Positions 1 through 5,603 of a stretch of 9,446 bases of DNA are shown here, in pieces. Within the stretch, counting starts at the first letter, position 1, and the number at the start of each line of letters is the position of its first letter. The notes under the pieces were generated by a model. The model had not been told where the DNA came from. It saw only the letters and a program-made list of their open reading frames with translations, and did no database searches. The DNA comes from an uncultured Lachnospiraceae bacterium (lineage in GTDB: Bacteria > Bacillota > Clostridia > Lachnospirales > Lachnospiraceae): assembly GCA_910587155.1 (NCBI GenBank), contig CAJULA010000050.1:1-9446 (forward strand), written 5' to 3'. The translations under genes were made by a program, and so were the position numbers.

Positions 1-178
1 ATTCTTTCTTTAGAATCTTCAGGGTCGCATTGCTGTTTATTTGTCAAGGTGCTGTTTTTATCATTTGCTGTCGAAGTGTGTTCCTCAACAACAAAACGAA
101 GTATATCACTTATCCAAAAAGAAGTCAACCACTTTTTTCTAATTTTTTTTATTTTTTTCTACAATATAAAAAATTTCT
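1..178. other. Non-coding left edge, possibly an rRNA-flanking or dispersed repeat
   Basis: No credible gene lies here; the open frame on the plus strand is low-complexity and Phe-rich. The opening segment (ATTGCTGTTTATTTGTCAAG near 30-49) resembles sequence I associate with regions flanking rRNA operons and other multi-copy loci in Clostridia. That is recall, not a search result. Positions 116-140 form a weak hairpin (AAAAAGAAGT / ACTTTTTTCT, 5-nt loop) followed by long T tracts to about 178, so a plus-strand transcript entering from outside the window could end here. If the repeat reading is right, the window edge may coincide with an assembly break at a repeat. Confidence 0.3.
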
Positions 179-195
179 GTTTTTGCCGGTCTCAA

Positions 196-233
196 GCGTA
201 AAAAACGGCCGACAGAACAGCCGTTTTTTACGC
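196..233 (-). terminator. Strong palindromic terminator after the lipoprotein gene
   Basis: A perfect 14-bp inverted repeat, GCGTAAAAAACGGC (196-209) with GCCGTTTTTTACGC (220-233), encloses a 10-nt loop. It starts 9 nt beyond the TAG stop of the minus-strand lipoprotein gene. Because A and T runs lie inside the stem, it could work in both directions. Confidence 0.8.
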
Positions 234-242
234 ACCGGGACA

Positions 243-1013
243 CTACTCCAGCAAAGTTGTGGCACTGCCGGAATCCTTTCGAAGAGACAGTGAAACAGTG
301 GTAATACCTGCTGCTTCCGATTCCGGTATTTCTCTGATCAATACAAGCGGTATACTGTTCCCCGCCGGGATGATACCTTTATAGGAAGAAAGATCATCCA
401 AAAGCAGGTTAGGCAGGACACCATCCATCCGCCCCTCATTGACTGATACCTGAAATCTCACATTTTGATCCAGCATATTGAGTTCCCGATCTTCCGCGGT
501 TATGTTTTCTGCCATAAACTGAAGAACCAACAATTGATTCCCCGGCGCCGCGTCCATGGCAAAGACCAGTTCCTCACTGTCTTCCGGGGGATAGGAATCA
601 CAAAGGGTATGCCCCATATAACTGATCTGAAAGCCTTCCTGTCCGCAAAAAGCGGCAATCCCTTCAAAGGGCGCCTCTGCCTGCCCTGACTCTGCATCAC
701 CGGAAGCACTATCATCGTGCCCGTCTTCCTCATCACCGGAACTATCCTCCGATTCCTCCTGCAGAAGTGCCTTCAGCTCTTCCACATTTGCCAGCCGGGT
801 GGCTTCTCTTTCATCCCAGGCCGCTATCTGTGCGTCACTGGCCAGTCTTCCGCCATATTTATCGTGCCTGATCAGAATCCCTGCCGCATATTCCGCGATC
901 AGTCTGCTTTCTTCTTCTGTCAGATCCGGCATATAGTCAAAGGAATTGCCGCATCCTGTCAGCAATAACCCAAGACCAATCATGAAACCGCTTAAAACAC
1001 CCGATTTTTTCAT
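243..1013 (-). CDS. Predicted surface lipoprotein with acidic linker, unknown function
   Basis: The 256-residue product starts with a lipoprotein signal peptide: Lys-Lys, a hydrophobic stretch at about 5-18, and the lipobox L18-T19-G20-C21. It should therefore be lipidated at Cys21 and held on the outer face of the membrane. Residues 22-83 are predicted helical (YMPDLTEEESRLIAEYAAG region). Residues 84-115 are an acidic Ser/Asp/Glu linker. Residues 120-248 look beta-rich, like the Ig-like domains of DUF4352/DUF5067-type lipoproteins, but I cannot name a family firmly. The ATG at 1013 is preceded by AGGGGAG at 6-nt spacing. The gene lies 86 nt downstream of the histidine kinase on the same strand, so it may be co-transcribed with it or use its own promoter at 1070-1098. 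An accessory sensing or envelope role is only inferred from the neighbour. Confidence 0.85.
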   Translation of the reverse strand: MKKSGVLSGFMIGLGLLLTGCGNSFDYMPDLTEEESRLIAEYAAGILIRHDKYGGRLASDAQIAAWDEREATRLANVEELKALLQEESEDSSGDEEDGHDDSASGDAESGQAEAPFEGIAAFCGQEGFQISYMGHTLCDSYPPEDSEELVFAMDAAPGNQLLVLQFMAENITAEDRELNMLDQNVRFQVSVNEGRMDGVLPNLLLDDLSSYKGIIPAGNSIPLVLIREIPESEAAGITTVSLSLRKDSGSATTLLE

Positions 1014-1069
1014 ACTATGCTCCCCTTATCCGCACGTATTTGGAATAAACAATCCTACTTATCTGATTT

Positions 1070-1098
1070 ATTTTAGCACCATTCTTCTCACGAAACAA
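1070..1098 (-). promoter_or_regulatory. Candidate sigma-A promoter for the lipoprotein gene
   Basis: On the minus strand, TTGTTT (1098-1093) and TAAAAT (1075-1070) are separated by exactly 17 bp. The -35 lies just downstream of the kinase stop codon (TGA, 1102-1100). This would let the lipoprotein be expressed independently of the kinase. The call rests on consensus match only. Confidence 0.4.
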
Positions 1099-1099
1099 G

Positions 1100-2572
1100 T
1101 CAATTCGCAGCAAGTTCGAACCAAAATTCCACACCATTTTCATAATTGATGACTCCATAGCGCTCATTCATGGCTTCCATGATCGCCTTTACAATAGACA
1201 GGCCCACGCCGCTGCCGCCATATTCTCTTGTCCTTGCTTTGTCTTCTTTATAAAATTTTTCCCAGATGTGAGGAAGCGCCTCCCCGGAAATGGGTCTGCC
1301 TGTATTGAACACACTCACCCGAATCTTATCCTCTCTTTTGGACAGTCTGATATGAATGATTTTTTCACCGCTGCAATGATGTACGGCATTGCTGAAATAG
1401 TTGCGGATCACTTCTTCTGTTTTATACTCGTCTGCCCACACATAACATGGCTTTTCCCCATCCAGCCTGACCGTTATCCCATTTTGTTTGGTCAGGATAT
1501 CCGCAGACTGAAGAAATGTTGCCAGCATTTCCTGCAGATCAAAACGCTCCATGGCCGCCACATCATTACCAAATTCCAGTTGATTGAGTGTCAGCAGCTT
1601 CTGCACGATCTGATTCATCCGCCCTGCCTCATCTCTGATCACTTCACAGTAAAATGCCCTGCTTTCCGCATCGTCACTGATTCCCTCCTGCAGCCCTTCC
1701 GCATATCCCTGGATGAGAGCGATAGGTGTCTTGAGTTCATGGGATACATTGGAGAGAAATTCTTTGCGCATCTCATCAATCTCTTCCCGTTTTTCCACAT
1801 CTTTCTGCAGCTCATTATTTGCCGTCTTCAGTTCGGAAATCGTCTGCTGCAACGCGGCAGAAAGTCTGTTGATATTTTCGCCAAGAATGCCGATCTCATT
1901 TCTTACTCTGCCCTCATATCTGGTTTCAAAATCCAGCTCTGCCATTTTTTCCGAAATAGCAGCCAGTTCCAGGATCGGTTCCGTGACCTTCCTTGACACC
2001 AGCCAGATCACAATGCCGCCGATTGCCACCGCTGCCAGACCGGTATAGGCAAGAAAACGATTGGAAATGCTGACACTCTCCAGAATCCCTTCTTTGGGAG
2101 TCCTGATAATAAACAGATTGCCGTTCTCCAGAAATCCCCACATTTCAATAAACTCTGTCCTGGTTCTGGGATCCTGCATACTGCGCAGCACATACTGATC
2201 TGTCTGTTTCAGAATCTTTTCAAAGTCAGGGTGCGCATTGGAAAAAAATATATTGTTTAACAGCTGCTTTTTTAAAATCTCTGATTCATGCATCGTTGCA
2301 ATCAGCATCTGCGAATTCTCGTCCAGCACAAGCATACTAACATTATATTTCCCGCAGAGTCTCTGCAATTGAATCTCAAAAGCCTCCGTCTCCACACTTC
2401 CATCCGCAAAAGAAAAATTGAGCTGCTCATAGACGTCCATCAGCGCTTTTTCCTTATTATTCATATAGTAGGATTCCAGAAATGTGCTGTTCATGAACCA
2501 GCAGCATAGGATGGCAGCTGCCATAAGGCCGATAAATATCAGTGCAAACTGTTTTTTCAGAGAATATTTCAT
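1100..2572 (-). CDS. Membrane sensor histidine kinase (HAMP-HisKA-HATPase)
   Basis: This 490-residue kinase senses a signal outside the cell, autophosphorylates on histidine and passes the phosphate to a response regulator. Transmembrane segments lie at about 8-28 and 174-193, flanking an extracytoplasmic sensor of about 145 residues. A HAMP linker follows (about 193-245), then a coiled segment. The H-box is FLSNVSHELKTPIALIQGY, with phospho-acceptor H278. The N-box contains N391 and N395 (VIRNYFSNAVHHC). The ATP-lid motifs are NTG (423-425, where many kinases have DxG) and GGSGVGLSI (452-460). The length and complete motif set indicate an intact enzyme. GAGGAG lies 10 nt ahead of the ATG. 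The usual upstream response regulator is missing: the 325 nt before it contain no gene. The downstream lipoprotein may be a partner or target. The substrate and signal are not predictable. Confidence 0.93.
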   Translation of the reverse strand: MKYSLKKQFALIFIGLMAAAILCCWFMNSTFLESYYMNNKEKALMDVYEQLNFSFADGSVETEAFEIQLQRLCGKYNVSMLVLDENSQMLIATMHESEILKKQLLNNIFFSNAHPDFEKILKQTDQYVLRSMQDPRTRTEFIEMWGFLENGNLFIIRTPKEGILESVSISNRFLAYTGLAAVAIGGIVIWLVSRKVTEPILELAAISEKMAELDFETRYEGRVRNEIGILGENINRLSAALQQTISELKTANNELQKDVEKREEIDEMRKEFLSNVSHELKTPIALIQGYAEGLQEGISDDAESRAFYCEVIRDEAGRMNQIVQKLLTLNQLEFGNDVAAMERFDLQEMLATFLQSADILTKQNGITVRLDGEKPCYVWADEYKTEEVIRNYFSNAVHHCSGEKIIHIRLSKREDKIRVSVFNTGRPISGEALPHIWEKFYKEDKARTREYGGSGVGLSIVKAIMEAMNERYGVINYENGVEFWFELAAN

Positions 2573-2608
2573 ACTTTTTCTTCTCCTCTGCTCCTGCCTG
2601 TATTTTAT

Positions 2609-2680
2609 TTTTCCTTTGTAAATCCGTGCGCATCCGCCGGAGGCTCTCAGGAAGCGCTGATTTCATCCGCACTTCCTTAG
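2609..2680. repeat. Structured intergenic repeat, left copy
   Basis: The block 2609-2636 (28 nt) matches the reverse complement of 8120-8147 at 27 of 28 positions, differing by one T/C. It is followed by an imperfect hairpin, GGAAGCGC (2650-2657) with GCACTTCC (2669-2676, one mismatch), whose loop contains TTTCATC, and then by CTTAG. The right copy has a hairpin with the same TTTCATC loop and a CTAAG end. The element sits in the 5' region of the histidine kinase. It looks like a degenerate palindromic dispersed element of REP or MITE type; no transposase is present. Confidence 0.6.
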
Positions 2681-2769
2681 GTTTTGCTGTCAGTCAAAGC
2701 TTTCGCGGCATTCGTCAGATGTTCATGGCCGGAACTGTCTGTATTGTAACATATTATAAGGTAAGAATG

Positions 2770-2786
2770 CGATATAAAATATATCG
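2770..2786. promoter_or_regulatory. Perfect AT-rich palindrome, possible operator
   Basis: CGATATA (2770-2776) and TATATCG (2780-2786) form a perfect 7-bp inverted repeat around AAA. It lies in the putative promoter region of the histidine kinase, just upstream on the minus strand of TATAAT- and TACAAT-like hexamers. It could be a repressor or activator site. No regulator is identified. Confidence 0.3.
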
Positions 2787-2847
2787 ATTTGATCTTATGC
2801 TCAATATATAACCACAAAAGCCTCCCACTACCGGCAGACAAACAGAA

Positions 2848-2884
2848 ATGCCAGGGCACATCCTGTATCCATGTGTCCTGGCAT
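2848..2884 (-). terminator. Terminator after the ferritin-like coat gene
   Basis: A 13-bp stem forms between 2848-2860 (ATGCCAGGGCACA) and 2872-2884 (TGTGTCCTGGCAT), with a single G-T wobble and an 11-nt loop. On the minus strand it starts 13 nt after the stop codon and runs into TTTCTGTTTGTC, a loose U-rich tail. It fits an intrinsic terminator. Confidence 0.7.
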
Positions 2885-2897
2885 CATGCAGATCTGT

Positions 2898-3356
2898 TTA
2901 CTGCATACCGTTGACCTGTTTATATTTGTACAGCATCTCCGCATGGTTCTGCTCTTCGATCTGGATATCGGCGAGAAGCTTGCGCACCTGAGAATCGCTG
3001 CAGGTAAATACGTTGGTGTTATATTCGGAGGATACGAGTTTCTCTGTTCCGATACAATCCGTCGCCAGGAAGCAGTCATCCTTTTTTTCCTGAGAATTGG
3101 TCATCTGATCATAGGTTCTTTTCGGGCTGTAGTCTTTTCCCCGGGAGTCATTGCAGTTGCAGGAAGGAACACTTCCTTTGAGCACCTGGCTCAAGGAGTT
3201 GTAATGCTCCTGCTCATTTGATTTCAGCGTCTGAAACAGGTTCCTCAGTTCCGTATCGTGAGCCTGCTGCCCATACTTTTCATACTTTTTGATACAGGTT
3301 TCTTCCTGTGTCTGCAAATCTTTGATCGTAGTGGCTTCTTTTTCTGTCAATACCAT
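2898..3356 (-). CDS. Ferritin-like, CotF-type spore coat protein
   Basis: This 152-residue protein is predicted to be a four-helix ferritin-like bundle. The opening (TEKEATTIKDLQTQEETCIK) resembles small CotF/Coat_F-like proteins of Clostridia, so a spore coat or stress role is likely. Possible di-iron ligands are visible: E18/E19 in helix A, E48-x-x-H51 in helix B, E104 or E111 in helix C, and E135-x-x-H138 in helix D. These give the rubrerythrin-like E...ExxH...E...ExxH pattern. Cysteines at 21, 66, 68, 95, 101 and 119 add a CNC pair in the mid-region, which could support disulfide cross-linking. There is no rubredoxin CxxC pair, so it is not a full rubrerythrin. The ATG at 3356 has GAGGTG at 7-nt spacing. 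It stands alone, with its own terminator. Whether it binds iron or is purely structural is open. Confidence 0.75.
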   Translation of the reverse strand: MVLTEKEATTIKDLQTQEETCIKKYEKYGQQAHDTELRNLFQTLKSNEQEHYNSLSQVLKGSVPSCNCNDSRGKDYSPKRTYDQMTNSQEKKDDCFLATDCIGTEKLVSSEYNTNVFTCSDSQVRKLLADIQIEEQNHAEMLYKYKQVNGMQ

Positions 3357-3384
3357 ACACGTGCACCTCTCTTACATAAATTTT

Positions 3385-3418
3385 AACAGTGTTAACAGTT
3401 CAGACAGGCCAAACTGTT
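3385..3418. promoter_or_regulatory. AACAGT direct and inverted repeats upstream of the coat gene
   Basis: The hexamer AACAGT occurs at 3385-3390 and again at 3394-3399, nine bases apart. AACAGTT (3394-3400) is also mirrored by AACTGTT (3412-3418). On the minus strand a TAAAAT hexamer abuts the array. The spacing suggests a regulator binding region for the coat-like gene, but no clear -35 or sporulation sigma consensus could be read. Confidence 0.3.
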
Positions 3419-3484
3419 GCTTACAGTCTCATTATGCCCCCGACAGTGCAAACTATGTATGAATCTTTTACGTATACTCTCCGG

Positions 3485-3988
3485 TTAATAACTTCGGATT
3501 CTGTCCGCAGAATCGTCTGCTGTATTTTCAATTTTGCGGATGACAACCGGGTAACTGTATGTATCGTTCACCTTCACTTCCACCCGCTCACCGGCCCTGT
3601 GTCCCAGCAGCGCCTTGCCCAGAGGCGACTCTATGCTGATCAGATTGTGCAGGGAATCCCCTCTGACCGTAGTCACGATCCTGTACACTTCTGTGGTATC
3701 GTCCTCTTCAAAATATACCGTAACCGTATTATTCATCCCCACTTCATCTTCTTTGGAAGCATCGTCGATTACCTGCGCCGTGCGAAGCATCCGTTCCAGA
3801 TAACGAATACGGCTCTCATTCTTATTTTTTTCCTTTTTGGCCGCATGATATTCAAAATTTTCACTCAGATCGCCGTGGGCTCTCGTCTCCTTGACCTCTT
3901 CCAGCAGCCTGGGACGAAGTTCCAGCTTCCGGTAGTCAATCTCTTCCTGCATTTTTTTCATGTCTGATTTTGTCAGTTTGTCGTACAT
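3485..3988 (-). CDS. greA: GreA-type transcript cleavage/elongation factor
   Basis: Gre factors insert into the secondary channel of RNA polymerase and stimulate cleavage of backtracked transcripts, restarting stalled complexes. Starting at the ATG at 3988 gives 167 residues, close to the usual 158. The N-terminal coiled coil carries the Gre signature with its acidic tip (TRAHGDLSENFEYHAAKKEK, about residues 36-55). The C-terminal FKBP-like domain ends with the SPLGKALLGHRAGERVEV segment. The 26 codons that extend the frame upstream (to 4066) look unlike Gre proteins and were excluded; AGGAG lies 10 nt before 3988. The gene begins 79 nt after the M14 peptidase stop on the same strand, so the two may share a transcript. 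It could be a second Gre paralogue rather than the housekeeping copy, since canonical greA often sits beside lysS. Confidence 0.9.
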   Translation of the reverse strand: MYDKLTKSDMKKMQEEIDYRKLELRPRLLEEVKETRAHGDLSENFEYHAAKKEKNKNESRIRYLERMLRTAQVIDDASKEDEVGMNNTVTVYFEEDDTTEVYRIVTTVRGDSLHNLISIESPLGKALLGHRAGERVEVKVNDTYSYPVVIRKIENTADDSADRIRSY

Positions 3989-4067
3989 CTTTTCATGGCT
4001 CCTATTCCAGTACCCAGTGTACCTTCCGGTAGCCTGCTGTTTTCCCCTCCCGGTACACCGCTGCATT

Positions 4068-4988
4068 CTATGTTGTCTGTTTTTGAAGAATCTGCGTCAT
4101 TCCGCCCAGGAGGATTCCGGTATTTCGTCTGTAAATTTCCGGAAACTGCTCTATGGGAAGCGGATTTTCGCCATATCCCGCTTCGATTGTATAGCCCGGT
4201 CTGTCATACTCCAGAATAAACCAGTCTTTGTATCCTGCATTGCCGGAGGCATAAGGTGTCTCCTCCACCGCATAGCCGCTGACCCTGCCAAAGTATTCCG
4301 CAATCTCCCGGGAATGGGCCGGCTCCAGATCTTTGTATTTCCAATAGATCACTTCACCCTGGGTATGGTATGCCAGTATCAGGGCAAAGTCATGCGCTGT
4401 CGTAAACTGATAGACGGCACGGCTCTCCGGCGCAGACAGAGGGGCCGGACCCACATAGTCCCTTGGCGCCGGGCCCCGATAGCCTTGTGCATATTTAATC
4501 TCTCTGGCCTGTTCCCAGCCGGCAGGAAACTGCAGGTTCAGATCCACACCGTCTATATTGGCCTTCCATCCGTCCGGAAAGGGTATCGCAGGATATGCCG
4601 CGCTGATCGACACTGCCTGTTCATAATAGCTGCCCTCCCGCAAATCACCCGTAACAAGATCTACACCGTCCGGATTGACAAGTGGTATCACATACAATGT
4701 CACCTGCCGGTACAGTCTTCTGGCATCGGTTCCATACAATGCCTCCCCGGTGGCTACCGCCTCCGCATATTCCTCCAGAAATTTCATAAGGACAGGAACC
4801 GTAATCCATTCATTGGCATGAAAAGCCGCACTGTAGCAGACCTCCACCGGGCCTGCGCCGATCCGTATCGCAGCCAGCTCCCGGCCCATGACACTGGTGC
4901 CGATTGCTGTCTTTTCCAGAAAGGGATAAAATAAGAGCAGCCTGTTTATCTCCTGCATCGTAACGCCGTATGTGTATGTCAGTTCCAT
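4068..4988 (-). CDS. M14 family gamma-D-glutamyl-meso-DAP peptidase
   Basis: This is a zinc carboxypeptidase-fold enzyme, most like the gamma-D-glutamyl-(L)-meso-diaminopimelate peptidases (ENP1/YqgT group) that cut stem peptides of cell-wall fragments. From the chosen ATG (4988) the product is 306 residues. The zinc ligands are H57 and E60 (FHANEW) and H208 (AYHTQG). The catalytic glutamate is E269 (YTIEAGYGENPL). The substrate motif reads GVDLNLQFPAGW, in which the Asn-Arg pair of carboxypeptidase A is replaced, as I recall for this DAP-directed subgroup. There is no signal peptide, so it probably acts in the cytoplasm on recycled or sporulation-related muropeptides. A TTG at 5033 would add 15 residues but lacks family similarity. 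The binding site before 4988 is weak (GCAGG, 8 nt), so the start is moderately certain. Confidence 0.88.
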   Translation of the reverse strand: MELTYTYGVTMQEINRLLLFYPFLEKTAIGTSVMGRELAAIRIGAGPVEVCYSAAFHANEWITVPVLMKFLEEYAEAVATGEALYGTDARRLYRQVTLYVIPLVNPDGVDLVTGDLREGSYYEQAVSISAAYPAIPFPDGWKANIDGVDLNLQFPAGWEQAREIKYAQGYRGPAPRDYVGPAPLSAPESRAVYQFTTAHDFALILAYHTQGEVIYWKYKDLEPAHSREIAEYFGRVSGYAVEETPYASGNAGYKDWFILEYDRPGYTIEAGYGENPLPIEQFPEIYRRNTGILLGGMTQILQKQTT

Positions 4989-5143
4989 GCAAATACCTGC
5001 TATCTGTATGATCTCCCTCTTATGTATATGCAATGTCTGCCTGTTTCAGACCATCTTGTTACATCGGATCCATGACCTGCACACTCCGCACATGTGTCTG
5101 CGCCGGCCGGCGTGACTTGGTATTTGCAGATAAAATGTAATAA
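4989..5143. other. Leader and promoter region of the M14 gene with palindromes
   Basis: No gene is seen. The stretch holds a perfect 12-bp GC palindrome CGCCGGCCGGCG (5101-5112) and an 8-bp palindrome CACATGTG (5089-5096), both upstream of the M14 peptidase on the minus strand. GCAAATACC (4989-4997) recurs inverted at 5119-5127. No confident -35/-10 pair could be read. Confidence 0.4.
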
Positions 5144-5163
5144 CGGGATGCTTACGCATCCCG
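5144..5163 (-). terminator. Terminator after the acidic-tail membrane protein gene
   Basis: A perfect 8-bp stem forms between CGGGATGC (5144-5151) and GCATCCCG (5156-5163) with a 4-nt loop. On the minus strand it is followed by TTATTACATTTTATC, T-rich but interrupted. It lies about 25 nt after the TGA stop of the gene ending at 5189. Confidence 0.65.
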
Positions 5164-5188
5164 CCGCCGTCACACTCTGTTTTTCCGG

Positions 5189-5485
5189 TCAGTCTTCCTT
5201 CTTATCTTCTCCGGCTGTCTCCTTACTGTCTTCTTCCTCATCCTCGGAATCGTCTTCATCGTCAAAGAACTCATCATCGAAATCGTCCTCGAAATCATCC
5301 TCAAAATCATCCAGATAATCCGGCGTAAAGTAACGATATACCGCATAAGCGATCGCCCCGATCACCGCTACCACCAGCGCAGCCGCTATGATCCAGCAGA
5401 CCGGTGAGATTTCCTTCTTTTCCTCTTTCTTGCCCATCAGTTCCTGAAGTTTTTTCATGGCAATGAGATCCTCCAGTTTATTCAT
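5189..5485 (-). CDS. Small single-pass membrane protein with acidic tail
   Basis: I do not recognise the family. The 98-residue product has three parts. A short charged N-terminus (1-27) contains a probable helix, EDLIAMKKLQELMGKKEEKK. One transmembrane segment spans about 28-50. The C-terminus (56-98) is almost entirely Asp/Glu with Phe spacers in a DDFE-type repeat. By the positive-inside rule the Lys-rich N-terminus should face the cytoplasm and the acidic tail the outside, but a reversed topology is possible. AAAGGTGG lies about 6 nt before the ATG at 5485, a good ribosome site, which supports translation. It is flanked by its own likely promoter (5567-5575) and terminator (5144-5163). 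A cation-binding or membrane scaffold role could be imagined, but no function is claimed. Confidence 0.8.
   Translation of the reverse strand: MNKLEDLIAMKKLQELMGKKEEKKEISPVCWIIAAALVVAVIGAIAYAVYRYFTPDYLDDFEDDFEDDFDDEFFDDEDDSEDEEEDSKETAGEDKKED
5267..5314. repeat. 12-bp in-frame tandem repeat in the acidic tail
   Basis: Four imperfect 12-base units run head to tail: 5267-5278, 5279-5290, 5291-5302 and 5303-5314. The middle two (GAAATCGTCCTC and GAAATCATCCTC) differ by one base. They encode the DDFE repeat of the membrane protein, so copy-number change by slippage would keep the frame. Confidence 0.7.
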
Positions 5486-5511
5486 AGTAAACCACCTTTC
5501 TTATATTTTCA

Positions 5512-5536
5512 GAACACAAAACGGCTTTTTGTGCTC
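5512..5536 (-). terminator. Hairpin between helicase gene and membrane protein gene
   Basis: GAACACAAAA (5512-5521) and TTTTGTGCTC (5527-5536) pair with one mismatch around a 5-nt loop. It could be the helicase gene's terminator, but it has no clear following U tract. It also lies downstream of the promoter-like site at 5567-5575, inside the presumed leader of the next gene. An attenuator or mRNA-stabilising stem is an equal possibility. Confidence 0.4.
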
Positions 5537-5566
5537 CGGATTATCGGGTTTCCATTCACTTTTATT

Positions 5567-5575
5567 ATTATATCA
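5567..5575 (-). promoter_or_regulatory. Extended -10 promoter for the acidic-tail gene
   Basis: On the minus strand the sequence reads TGATATAAT (5575-5567), a perfect TGn-TATAAT extended -10. The -35 region is poor, which is tolerated with extended -10 sites. Initiation would fall near 5560, giving a leader of about 75 nt before the ATG at 5485. Confidence 0.5.
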
Positions 5576-5603
5576 CAATTTCCTGAATTTTACTATAAAA
5601 AAT

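Larger units (their letters stand above)
2573..2897. other. 325-nt intergenic region ahead of the histidine kinase
   Basis: No gene is seen here. From left to right it holds a structured repeat copy (2609-2680), an AT-rich stretch with several TATAAT/TACAAT-like hexamers on the minus strand (about 2744-2760) that could serve the kinase, a perfect short palindrome (2770-2786) and the coat-gene terminator (2848-2884). A response regulator would be expected here by analogy with most two-component operons, but none is present. Confidence 0.7.

Noticed and set aside
30..293. 87-codon plus-strand frame at the left edge
   Set aside because: It crosses the terminator, is low-complexity Phe/Leu-rich and has no ribosome site.
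1268..1996. Plus-strand frame (242 codons) opposite the histidine kinase
   Set aside because: Antisense shadow of the conserved kinase domains.
2640..2660. CTGAGA on the minus strand, suggesting a TPP riboswitch
   Set aside because: None of the other conserved thi-box elements are nearby, and the hexamer belongs to the repeat hairpin region.
4017..4058. GTGTACC / GGTACAC inverted repeat between the M14 and Gre genes
   Set aside because: The stem is only 7 bp with a 28-nt loop and no T tract, so it is weak as a terminator.
3989..4066. A 26-codon upstream extension of the Gre factor
   Set aside because: The residues are unlike Gre N-termini and the region carries the ribosome site for the 3988 start.
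3960..4934. Long plus-strand frame (324 codons) opposite the M14 peptidase
   Set aside because: It is antisense to a well-supported enzyme, with no ribosome site or family resemblance.
4989..5033. TTG start for the M14 peptidase
   Set aside because: The 15 added residues do not resemble the family. The ATG at 4988 begins where similarity begins, though its ribosome site is weak.
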